DNA of 64,000 bases, from the NCBI GenBank assembly GCA_022225965.2, contig JAKJXP020000023.1, positions 62,001 through 126,000 on the forward strand, read 5' to 3'. The stretch comes from Diatrype stigma. Lineage: Eukaryota; Ascomycota; Sordariomycetes; Xylariales; Diatrypaceae. Within the stretch, counting starts at the first letter, position 1; every line of letters begins with the position of its first letter. Below are positions 9,443 through 19,232 of this stretch, piece by piece. Both the position numbers and the translations under genes were made by a program. The notes under the pieces are model-generated. The model had not been told where the DNA came from. It saw nothing but the letters and a program-made list of their open reading frames with translations, and did no database searches.

Positions 9443-12400
9443 ATGGCGGGTGAGCTGCGCTTCGACGATCAGGTCGTCGTCGTCACCGGCGCTGGCGGTG
9501 GTCTGGGTAAGGCGTACGCCACCTTTTTCGGTTCGAGAGGAGCCAAGGTTGTTGTCAATGACCTCGGCGGTTCGGTGAAGGGCGACAGCAACTCGACCAC
9601 CAAGGCATGTATATACTCCATATCCATACATTTAATCCATACATTGACTCCATACTCTGGGTGCACGCGGTCCGAACGAAGATCCCTCTTACTAACATTC
9701 TCTTCTTTGTGGCATATAGACTGCCGATGTCGTCGTCAACGAGATCAAAGCCGCTGGTGGCCAAGCCGTGGCCAATTACGACAGCGTCGAGAACGGCGAG
9801 AAGATCATCGAGACCGCCATCAAGGCGTTCGGCCGCATTGATGTCCTCATCAACAATGCCGGTATCCTGCGAGACGTCAGCTTCAAGAACATGACGGATC
9901 AGGACTGGGACCTGGTGATCAAAGTTCACGTCAAGGGTACCTACAAGTGCACGCGGGCGGCCTGGCCGCATTTCCGGAAGCAGAAGTATGGTCGCGTTAT
10001 CAACACCACGTCCGCCGCGGGCTTGTTCGGTAGCTTCGGCCAGGCCAACTACTCGGCCGCCAAGCTGGCCATTGTCGGATTTACCGAGACGCTCGCCAAG
10101 GAGGGCGCCAAGTACAACATCGTGTCCAATGCCATTGCGCCCATGGCGGCGAGTCGCATGACCGAGACCATCCTGCCACCAGACGTTTTGGAGAACATGA
10201 AGCCCGACTGGATTGTGCCCTTGGTGGCTGTTTTGGCCCACAAGAACAACACCTCGGAGAACGGCGGTATCTTCGAAGCCGGCGCTGGTCATATGGCTAA
10301 GTTGAGATGGGAGCGATCGAGCGGTCTTCTGCTCAAGGCGGATGACAGCTACACGCCCGGTGCGATCCTCAAGCAATGGAATAAGGTTATCGACTTCTCG
10401 GACCCCCAACATCCTACTGGCACAAACGATTTCGTGGGCCTCCTCGAGCAGTCCCTGAAATTAGGGCCTAACCCACAAGGAGAGAAGTTGGATTTCACAG
10501 GCCGTGTTGCTCTGGTTACGGGAGGCGGTGCAGGTATCGGACGTGCTTACTGTCTCGCGTTCGCTAAGTACGGTGCATCTGTGGTGGTCAATGACCTCGT
10601 AGATCCCGACACTGTCGTTGGAGAGATCAAGAAATTGGGCGGCAAGGCGGCTGGCGTAAAGGCATCTTCCGAGGAGGGAGAGAAGGTTGTCCAGGGTGCC
10701 ATAGATGCGTTCGGCCGTCTGGACATCGTCGTCAACAATGCCGGCATTCTAAGGGACAAGGCCTTTACTAACATGGATGACAAGCTCTGGGACCCTGTTC
10801 TAAATGTTCATCTACGAAGTACCTACAAGGTCACCAAGGCGGCCTGGCCAATCTTCTTGAAGCAGAAATACGGCCGTATTATCAATACTACGTCGACGAG
10901 CGGTATCTACGGCAACTTCGGACAAACGAACTATGCTGCAGCTGTAAGTGACCTCCGGACGGGTTGGAACCACCAACGAGAAATGTGAATGCTAATACCT
11001 ATATAGAAAGCTGGCATTCTGGGGCTCTCCCGAACCCTCGCTCTTGAGGGTGCCAAGTATAACATTTACGTCAACACCATCGCTCCCAATGCGGGGACTG
11101 CCATGACCGCCACAATCCTGCCTGCGGAATTGGTTCAGGCCTTCAAGCCCGATTATATCGCACCTCTTGTCCTGGCGCTCTCTAGTGACAAGGTCCCGGA
11201 GGGACCGACTGGAAAGCTATACGAAGTCGGTAGTGGCTGGTGCGGCCAGACGAGGTGGCAACGGACAGGCGGCGTTGGCTTCCCCGTAGACGTAAAGTTG
11301 GAACCGGAAGAGGTTGCGAAGAACTGGTCTAAGATCGTTGACTTCGACGATGGTCGGGCCGACCACCCCGAGAAGGCCGCGGACGCCATGCAGGTGGTTA
11401 TGGCGAACATGGAGAACAAGCGAGGAGCAACGAAGGTATAGATTACGTCATTCTCTATTTTTACTTTTCTCCTTGGTGTTTCGTCTCGTCTCGTCTTGTC
11501 TCGTCTGGTCTTTGGCCAACTGTGCACTAGTGTATATAAAAAGAACCTTCTTGAATGTAACAACAAATTCTTGTATTGTGTCAGTCTTTATTGACAAGCC
11601 ATATTTCTTCCCTAGGAACCTGCCCAGGCGCCTTCTTTGGGCAACCAGTACCTCGACGCGATCGCCAAGGCCCAGGTGACAACGTCGCCCGAGACAGAGT
11701 TCAGCTACACGGAGCGGGACAGCACGCTGTACAACCTGGGCGTGGGCGCGCGGTCGTCGGAGCTGCGGTACGTGTACGAGGGCCACGACGACTTCCAGGT
11801 GCTGCCGACGTTCGGGGTGGTGCCGCAGTTCGACGCGGCCATGCCGTTCGGATTCGACGATGTCGTGCCCAACTTCTCGCCCACCATGCTGCTGCACGGC
11901 GAGCAGTACCTCGAGGTGCGGAAGTGGCCGGTCCCCACCGCCGCCCGCACCAAGAACTACGCCAAGCTAATCGAGGTCGTCGACAAGGGCAACGCCGCCG
12001 TCCTCAAGAGCGGCGTCACCACCGTCGACGCCGACACCGGCGCCGACCTCTTCTACAACGAGGCCACCGTCTTCCTCCGCGGCTGCGGCGGCTTCGGCGG
12101 CCAGCGCCGCCCCGGCGACCGCGGCGCCGCCACCGCCCCCAACGTGCCCCCCAAGCGCCTCCCCGACGTCCTGGTCGAGTCCAAGACCACCGAGGACCAG
12201 GCGGCCGTGTACCGGCTGAGCGGCGATTACAAGTAAGTCTGAGCCATCGCCAACACCATCACCAGAAAAAGAAAGAAAGACTGACGTTCCTTCCCTCCCC
12301 TGCTAAAAAGCCCCCTCCACATCGACCCGGGCTTCGCCAAGATGGGCGGCTTCAAGAAGCCGATCCTGCACGGGCTGTGCTTCATGGGCGTGGTGGGCAA

Positions 12401-12602
12401 GGCCGTGTACGAGCGGTTCGGCCCCTTCCGGAGCATCAAGGTGCGCTTCGCGGGCACGGTGCTGCCGGGCCAGACCCTCGTGACCGAGATGTGGAAGGAG
12501 GGCGACAACAAGGTCGTCTTCCAGGCCAAGGTCAAGGAGACGGGCAAGCTCGCCATCTCGGGCGGCGGCGCCGAGCTCATCGATAAGAAACTTCTCAAGT
12601 AG
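9443..12602 (+). CDS. FOX2: Peroxisomal multifunctional beta-oxidation enzyme (hydratase/3-hydroxyacyl-CoA dehydrogenase)
   Basis: Five exons: 9443-9604, 9720-10943, 11007-11435, 11616-12232, 12311-12602, giving 907 residues, the usual length. Two SDR dehydrogenase domains (residues about 1-260 and 309-600) carry TGAGGGLG and TGGGAGIG cofactor loops, NNAG motifs and YSAAK/YAAAK active sites. The second YAAAK is restored only by splicing out 10944-11006. A MaoC-like enoyl-CoA hydratase 2 domain fills residues about 620-907, with its YNPLHIDP motif rebuilt across intron 4. The enzyme hydrates trans-2-enoyl-CoA and oxidises the 3-hydroxyacyl-CoA. Intron 1 must use a GC donor (AAG/GCATGT) to keep frame; its branch site TACTAAC lies at 9690-9696. 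The C terminus is KKLLK, not a standard PTS1, and no PTS2 is seen. No SCP2 domain is present, as usual in fungi. Confidence 0.93.
11481..11510 (+). repeat. Pentanucleotide repeat TCGTC x6 in FOX2 intron 3
   Basis: Six 5-bp units (two with one substitution) lie inside the 180-nt third intron of FOX2 (11436-11615). This may explain why that intron is longer than its neighbours. Confidence 0.8.
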
Positions 12603-13546
12603 GCAATTTACAAGAGTGTTAGGCTAGAGAGAAGAGGAGATGAGAGGAGAAGGATGGAAAGGAAAGGGGGCAAGTGAAAACCAACCGTGATAACTAGGCT
12701 AGGGGGAAGGGGGAGGGAGTGGCTATGGCTGTTAAGTGCGCGGTTCATACTTAGGACTGACTGGCTAGCCTACGGTGCCGGTCCCTGTTTTTGTTATATA
12801 TGTTTTTGGCGGAATCCTTGACAGCGAGATTAATGAATTATATGTATGTAAGGATGGATTGAATTAGTTTAGTTGATTGTATGCATTATGCCTTGCAGAC
12901 CTACTATGTAGTGCCTCGAATTTATTTGACATGCTTATGAAAACACTTTGGGATTGGGACTTGATGAAGCAGCTGATTGATTCATCATCATTATTTTTCT
13001 ATTTCTATTCAACGTCTATAGGTACCTAGCAAGCTATAAAAGGCAGCGGCACAGTATATAATATATCAGTCGGTCGTGTTTATCAAGATATGAACGCTGT
13101 TGATGAGGATGGTATGATTGTCACCCCTTTCTGGTTTCTACTCAGCTCTGCCCTGTTTCTTTCTGTGTACTGGAACATATGTTAATGAAACTCCAATAGC
13201 TCCTGACAAAACGCCTTCAATCTCAGTAATAGCCAGAATTCCTCTATACGTAACCCAGTATCAACAAGTTAATCGTAACTCCCCGGCTGACTGGCCGAGC
13301 TCATTTTCTTCCTTTCTTGTTATTCTGTGGTTGCTGGTTTCCATTTGAAGAGTAAATGAAACAGGACCCCCAAATTTCATCCTTCGCCGGATTCCTCTAC
13401 TATACCAAACGCCAAGCTAAGGAGGGTACTCGACTACGCAGTCTCATTATTCTACTTCTTTCCTTTCTTTGGCTGGTAACAACAAAAACGCTCGATCATC
13501 TTGACAAATCATTATTTTTTCATCTTCATTTTTTTTTTCCCTTTCT
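12603..13546. other. Convergent intergenic region, no gene seen
   Basis: This holds the 3' ends of FOX2 (+) and the RBR ligase gene (-). It is purine-rich just after FOX2 and T-rich near 13440-13546. No credible coding frame or RNA gene was found. Confidence 0.6.
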
Positions 13547-15790
13547 TCACGCGAACAAGGCCTCGATAACGAGATCGCAGAATTCCTCCATCGTCAGTTT
13601 CCTACCGCCGGCGAGCAGGCGACCGAGCAGCCCGGGCCGTTTCCTCGCCGCGGGCGGGGACCTCACGCTACCGCCACCGCCAACACCGTCGCCGCCAGGA
13701 CTACCGCCCGCACCGCCGCCACTCCCCACGGCATCCTGCAGGTAGGCCCTCTCGGCATCGGACAGCTCGCGCTGGTTCTCCGCGTCGTCGCGCCAGCGGG
13801 CGACGGCGTCGGCGCGGGCCTGGCGGAGGACGGCGTCGACGTCCTCGGCCTCCCAGAGGTTGCAGCGGGCGCACTCGGCGCAGCGGGAGCCGTCGCCCTC
13901 GGGCCGGAAGTGCTGGCAGAAGTGGCGGTAGCCGTCGGCGCCCAGGTCGGCGCGGCAGACGTAGCACATGCGGTAGCCGCAGGGGCACGTCAGCTTGTTG
14001 CAGCCGGCGGCCTTGACGAAGCCCGTCGCGCAGCGCGGGCACACCCGCTTCACCGCCAGCGACATGGCCTGCTCGACCTGCGTCCGCAGCGCCACCAGCG
14101 ACGACTCGTGGCACACGTGCGGGTCCCGCCACGCGCGCCCGCAGCCCAGGCACGACGAGCGCCCGCACCCCCCGCCGCCGGCCGCCGCGCACGTGAACCG
14201 CAGCCCCCGTCGTCGCCGCCGGTGCCGCTGCAGCGCCCGCGAGGCGTGCCCCGCGATGTAGGACCAGGCTGCCGGCACGCAGTAGGCGAGGGCGAAGACG
14301 CCGAGGGCGGCAGGGACGAGGAGGCCGAGGGGCAGCAGGACGAGGACGACCAGGAGCGCCGTAAGGACGAGGTTCGGGATGTTGGCGGAGCATAGCCTTA
14401 GCGGTCGCCACCGGCTGCTGCCCCCCGCCGCGGCAGTGGTACTATCCGCGGGGGTATAGATGTCGTCCACCTCGGCGTAGTGGCAGAAGGGGCAACGGAT
14501 GAGCGGCAAGCCGCTGGCGACGAGGTCGTGCTCGGCGAGGCGCTGGTCGAGCTTGTGCAGGATCTCGAAGCCCTTCGGCTCATCAAGCATGGCGCGCTGC
14601 ATGTGCTGCGACGAGATGCGGCCGGCGCAGCAGCCGGTCGGGGAGGACGAGCACACCGCCGGGCACCGGAGCGTGCCCGTCTCCCGGTCGATGCTGCGCT
14701 GCCAACCCTGTCCGAACACGGCCTCTTTGATCGAGTGCTGCACGCACCGGAAGCAGATCATGTGTACCTCCTCATCCTCATCCTCGTCCTCATCTCCTTC
14801 TCCTTCTTCCTCTTCCCCGGCTGCGGCGTTGTTGTTGCGCTTGATGTTGCTACACGTCGTGAACTCTTCGAACGTCGCCTCGGTAAAACAGCACCCGCAC
14901 TCGTACGTGGCATCGCAAGCTTCAGCCTCCTCGGTGTGCAGGGCCAGGGCGAGGGCGCGATCTTTTTCCTCGCGGTCGGTGCGCTCGCGGCGCTGCAGCG
15001 GCACGATCAGCTCGGCGAACAACTCGCGGTCGAGCTCGGCGCTGCCGGTCGCCTTTATGGTGGGCACGATGGAGCCATTTCCCGTCGACTTCCACACGAC
15101 TAGGGGGTGCGTCTCAGCGGCATCGGCGGCAAGAGGCTTGCGGCGGAAGAGCATAGACGAGATGGTGAACTTCCAAGACTTGGAGAACAGCTCGACCAGG
15201 GTCGGTCGTGCGTCGAGGTACGCGTGGTTCCACTCGGACAGCACGGCGTCGATGGACGACCGTGAGAGACCCTTGAACTCCTGCATGGCAAGGTTCCTCA
15301 CGGCCTCCTTGTACCTGGCGTCTCGGAATGCCTCGTTTCGCGGTACTAAGTGTTCCTCGTCCGTGATCTCATCTTGCTGCTGCTCAGGCCTGTGGTCGGG
15401 GCTGCTCGTGCTCGTGGCTCTCCGTCGGCCCTTGACAAAGGCGCCGGGGTTCCTCAATAGCAAATCCGTGACGATCTCGATCCTGGACTCCTCGGAGAAG
15501 CTCGAGAGCATCTCTCGGAACACCTCTATCTGCACGTCGGGGAATAGCGTTGCGAGGACTTCGAGGTTACCGTTGAGATCGGCGATCTGACGAGGGGGAG
15601 GTTCGATGGGCCGGAGCTGCGACTCGTCCGAAATGTACAGACTGCCGCCATGGGACACATCGGGGCTTCGGGATCGGCGTCTCGAGGTATCATCGGATGG
15701 TTCAGCGAGCGCTCTGCTCTGCTTGGTACCTGGACTGGAAGAAGAATCATTCCTTCCTAAGGAGGATCCTAAAAAGCCTGACAGGAACAT
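13547..15790 (-). CDS. RBR-type E3 ubiquitin ligase with CUE-like domain and membrane segment
   Basis: A 747-residue uninterrupted frame. Residues about 70-115 resemble a CUE ubiquitin-binding domain (LEVLATLFPDVQIEVFREML). A first cysteine module (residues about 290-345, CGCCFTEATF... ICFRCVQHSI) matches RING1. A His/Cys cluster follows around residues 510-565. RING2 lies near residues 580-610 with CPRCATGFVKAAGCNKLTC, in which GCNKLTC holds the likely catalytic Cys that accepts ubiquitin from the E2 in this family. Between them, about residues 470-510, is a strongly hydrophobic stretch (LVLTALLVVLVLLPLGLLV and more) able to form one or two membrane helices. The C terminus is Gly/Pro-rich and ends with a short helix. 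Substrates are unknown. The start ATG is at 15788-15790, with no better Met upstream in frame. Confidence 0.82.
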   Translation of the reverse strand: MFLSGFLGSSLGRNDSSSSPGTKQSRALAEPSDDTSRRRSRSPDVSHGGSLYISDESQLRPIEPPPRQIADLNGNLEVLATLFPDVQIEVFREMLSSFSEESRIEIVTDLLLRNPGAFVKGRRRATSTSSPDHRPEQQQDEITDEEHLVPRNEAFRDARYKEAVRNLAMQEFKGLSRSSIDAVLSEWNHAYLDARPTLVELFSKSWKFTISSMLFRRKPLAADAAETHPLVVWKSTGNGSIVPTIKATGSAELDRELFAELIVPLQRRERTDREEKDRALALALHTEEAEACDATYECGCCFTEATFEEFTTCSNIKRNNNAAAGEEEEGEGDEDEDEDEEVHMICFRCVQHSIKEAVFGQGWQRSIDRETGTLRCPAVCSSSPTGCCAGRISSQHMQRAMLDEPKGFEILHKLDQRLAEHDLVASGLPLIRCPFCHYAEVDDIYTPADSTTAAAGGSSRWRPLRLCSANIPNLVLTALLVVLVLLPLGLLVPAALGVFALAYCVPAAWSYIAGHASRALQRHRRRRRGLRFTCAAAGGGGCGRSSCLGCGRAWRDPHVCHESSLVALRTQVEQAMSLAVKRVCPRCATGFVKAAGCNKLTCPCGYRMCYVCRADLGADGYRHFCQHFRPEGDGSRCAECARCNLWEAEDVDAVLRQARADAVARWRDDAENQRELSDAERAYLQDAVGSGGGAGGSPGGDGVGGGGSVRSPPAARKRPGLLGRLLAGGRKLTMEEFCDLVIEALFA

Positions 15791-16707
15791 CTCGATGTCT
15801 TGAGCTAGATATCAAGAGTAGTCAAGTACCCGAATCATCCTTCCTACGTTGGTGGCAGGTTGTCTCATAAAGCAGGTGAGATTCGAGAAGGTAGCTTCGA
15901 CGGTTGATCGAACGGGTAAGTATTCGGGAGACAGCAGGCTATGAGTCTGTGCTATTCATACTCGGTACGCCTTACCATCTATTGGCCTGTCGAGTGCAGG
16001 TGTAGAGTGTGTACGGGTACGGATACAAGTTTGGTAGAATATCGATGACAACGTTGGAATGATTGGGGGCGACGTCTGGCTAGAGTTGTTCCAAGGTTGG
16101 AGAGTCAGTCGTAGAGTTGTAGAGTTGATCCCCGATAGGTGGGAGCTGCAGGGATTCTAGACTACCTGGACTACCTGGACTAGGTACCTAAACTGGTAGT
16201 CTGTAATTAAATAGACCTAGCCGTTCTAGCGGTCCTAGCGTCTGGGAACTCTCAACCTTGCATAAAAGACCCATACTTATCCCCTTTTTAGACTAACCGG
16301 CAGCCAGGCATAATTATGGAAACAGCCTCTTCGGGTTCTGTAGCAGGTCAGTTCAGTTCACATGAGAATAGTTAGTTGCCTACAAAGCACACCTAACGTA
16401 ACTTAAGTATGTAGCTGAGATGGAGTGAGTAGGTAAGCGTCTTTACGTGTACATAGACAGGTAATACTAAGTACGCGAATATATTGCGTGCCTGGCAGTT
16501 GCTAGATGTACGGAGTTAATATGAACAGCTCAAGAAACACAAACTCACTCTCCTTGAATTCCCCACAAAACCGACCAGAACGTTACTACTAGTTATGCTG
16601 ACATCGCTGGCTGACGATCATAGTACGACCCAGCGGAGAAACCCCGGGCACTATAGCAATGTTCCTATATAATACGCTATATGACGACTTTAAACTCAAC
16701 CAAGAAT
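15791..16707. other. Upstream region of the RBR gene, no gene seen
   Basis: No coding frame is supported. It holds the RBR promoter, repeated CTACCTGGA words (16164-16182) and a GTACGGAGTTA word (16508-16518). Confidence 0.55.
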
Positions 16708-16814
16708 GGCTTCGTGGTCTAGTCGTATGATTGTCGCTTCGGGAGTTCCCCACGGTAAACCATTATCGTGATCCAAAATGTGACAGGTCCCGGGTTCAAA
16801 TCCCGGCGAAGCCC
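16708..16814 (+). tRNA. tRNA-Pro (CGG) with a 35-nt intron
   Basis: The acceptor stem pairs GGCTTCG (16708-16714) with CGAAGCC (16807-16813), followed by discriminator C. The D arm starts TGGTCTAG. The anticodon stem GTCGC pairs with GTGAC (one G-U), and the loop TTCGGG holds anticodon CGG at 16740-16742. The T arm is GGTCCCGGGTTCAAATCCC. An intron at 16744-16778 interrupts the loop one base after the anticodon, the standard place for nuclear tRNA introns. The A-box (TGGTCTAGTCG) and B-box (GGTTCAAATCC) are intact, and a T8 Pol III terminator lies at 16825-16832. Confidence 0.95.
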
Positions 16815-16824
16815 TTACTTTTGC

Positions 16825-16832
16825 TTTTTTTT
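16825..16832 (+). terminator. Pol III terminator of tRNA-Pro
   Basis: A run of eight T begins 11 bp after the tRNA 3' end, with an earlier T4 at 16819-16822. This is the standard RNA polymerase III stop. Confidence 0.85.
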
Positions 16833-17552
16833 GTCTTTATTTTTTGTATCATTTTCAGTAGTCTTCCAGAGCCCTTTGCTTTTGCGTTCAGGGCTTGAAA
16901 TGTCTTTTGCAGGGTTACCTAGAAGCTAGCTAACAGCGTATGCATCGCCTGCAACCGTCGAAGTAGCCGATAAATCGTTAGTCGTTTAGGTCGAGTCAGC
17001 GGCCTTGCTATGTTGAATCTTCTTACCTACAGGTCAGGGTTCAGGGGCTGTCGCAAACTACTGTCTATAATACAGGCAGAGACCCCGCCCGTTCGCCCAC
17101 GGTCTCTTAATAACTGGCTAAACGATCGTGACACTCATCCTTCACCAAGCATTGAGGGGAGTTGCACCTAGTCAGTTGGTCGATCATCGGCTACGGCCCA
17201 TATCCTATGGAGAGATTCTTGGCTAGACTGCTTAGAGAAAGGGGCAGGCTTGTAAGATCGGTAACTACTATTGCCAAGTATTAGCTACTGTCGCTCCTTT
17301 CCCCCATGCGCTCTCCGTATATACGTGCGGGCTTACATAGGAACATTATGAAGTGTATACCGCATAGCTATATTACTCGACCCTTGTCTTGCGGGGTATG
17401 TCTGAATACTTAGCTACGGTGCAGGCCGCTTCTCCCTTCTCGAACCTGGCCGTCAGGATCTAGTCGAGACTGAGTTTTGAATCCTTGACTATTATTTTGT
17501 TTAACAACCCTGAGGTAACTTTCTGTTATCTCAAGAGATTATACATACTACG
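16833..17552. other. Intergenic, promoter of the SDR gene
   Basis: No coding frame is supported. The region lies between the tRNA and the KduD-like gene and presumably contains the latter's promoter; no clear TATA box is seen. Confidence 0.5.
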
Positions 17553-18652
17553 ATGACTACCCCTAGAGACGTAAATAGGACAACCGATAGGGACCCGCCA
17601 AAGGTCATCCCAGAGTTCCCCATGCCTCCTGAGTATCCGGCCATCCCGCCGCCTACTGGCATTCCGACACTGTCTCTGTTCGACCTTAGCGGCAAGACAG
17701 CGCTCGTTACAGGGGCAAATGGTGGCATAGGCGGCGGTATGGCCACGGGCCTGGCCGAAGCTGGCGCCGACATCATCATCTTCCAGATCCCGGGGGATAG
17801 CTCCAGGTTCCACGAGCAGCTGGTAGCTGCGACGGGCCGCAAGGTCTTTGTTTACGATTGCGACCTGTCAAGCAACAAGGAAATCAGGCAAGTCGTAAAG
17901 CGGGTTATCGACGATGGACACAACATCGACATCCTTTGTAACGTGGCCGGTATCAGCAGCGGGTCGATACCGATCTTGTATGAGACCGATGAGCACAAGG
18001 ACGCTGTAAGTTATACGGGCTCTTGTTATACGGGCTCTTACGCATGACCAAGTTTGATCGTGAGAATAAAGAAAGGGATAAAGTAAAAACACAGAGAAAT
18101 TCGTAAACAATCTAGTTAACATCGCACTTTCGAGTAGATCATACAAATCAACTTCAACGCCACCTGGGTCATGTCCCAGTGCGTTGCCCGGCACATGGGG
18201 GAGCGCGGCAAGGGAGGAAAGATCATCAACATCTGCTCTCTCGCCGCCCATAAGCCCATGCCCACCTTCTCCGTGTACGGGCCGATGAAGGCAGCGGTAG
18301 GCCAAGCGACAGATGCGTTCGCAACCGAGTTCGGACCGTACAACATCCAAGTGAATGCTATCTATCCGGGGTAAGTGGGATTTTTTCTACATTACGTCAA
18401 GATTGGCCACGAGAGTTCCGGGTATGCTAACCAGCACCTGTTGCCCTATGTAGATGGATCCACACAGCCCTATCACAACGATTCGTGGACGACGAGGAGG
18501 CGAATGCGAAGATAGTCAGTGGCATACCAGCGAGGCGATGGGGAGCACCGGATGATTTCAAGGGGATTGCTGTTTTCCTCGCCAGTCGAGCTAGCGACTA
18601 TGTTAACGGGGCTAGGATCTTCCTCGATGGGGGAGCACATACCTCCATGTAG
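17553..18652 (+). CDS. Short-chain dehydrogenase, KduD / gluconate-dehydrogenase-like
   Basis: Three exons (17553-18005, 18138-18370, 18454-18652) encode 294 residues. The cofactor loop is TGANGGIGGG (residues about 50-60), followed by NVAG. The active site has Ser in NICSLAAH and Tyr/Lys in VYGPMK, and the tail (PARRWGAPDDFKGIAVFLAS, DGGAHTSM) is typical of the 2-dehydro-3-deoxygluconate 5-dehydrogenase / gluconate 5-dehydrogenase branch of classical SDRs. The true substrate is unknown; a sugar or sugar acid is likely by family. There is no targeting signal. Intron 1 contains a 15-bp tandem duplication (18011-18040). It is followed on the same strand by an MFS permease and a glycerate-kinase-like gene, which supports a role in carbohydrate-acid metabolism. 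Confidence 0.88.
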
Positions 18653-19232
18653 AGTATAAACACTCGAATTTGGCTATCATACGTGAAAGTATATCGGTTC
18701 AGCTGTAAGCTTTGCGGCTAGGAGATGCTGGCCTTCTGGTCCAAGGCCGATAAACCATGGACTATAGTTGTTGGTGATATAAACCATCGGGGATGTGCCA
18801 TAGCCGAATGCAACCTCAACGCCGTACCCCATGACTGAAGGACAAGGAACACGGCCATGGCAGACCGATAGCACCACTCATCGCACAACATCCCAACTAG
18901 GGGTTGTCATCTCTCCACACATACCCCTGACTCAAATGCTCTTGAAGCTGTAAGTAAGCATGTATTGTATGTGGAAGTGGACGCACATTGTGTTCTGGAC
19001 AAGGTAATGCTATAATACGCGAGCTACTGCATGGCACGACCCAGTATCATCAACTGCAGTCTGAGTAATCTACTAAGGTCTTCATGCGTATGCAGGTATG
19101 TGTATTGAGGTTCTAGGGTTATAAACCCTCGTGGCATATGTATCACTATAGTTAAAGACCCATCCTCTCCTGACCGGCACTCAAAGTCAAATGTGATTTC
19201 TCCATCTCAAAATCTAGTCGAAGACCCCTGAC
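18653..19232. other. Intergenic between SDR and MFS genes
   Basis: These 580 bp contain the 3' end of the SDR gene and the promoter of the permease gene. Nothing coding is supported. Confidence 0.5.
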
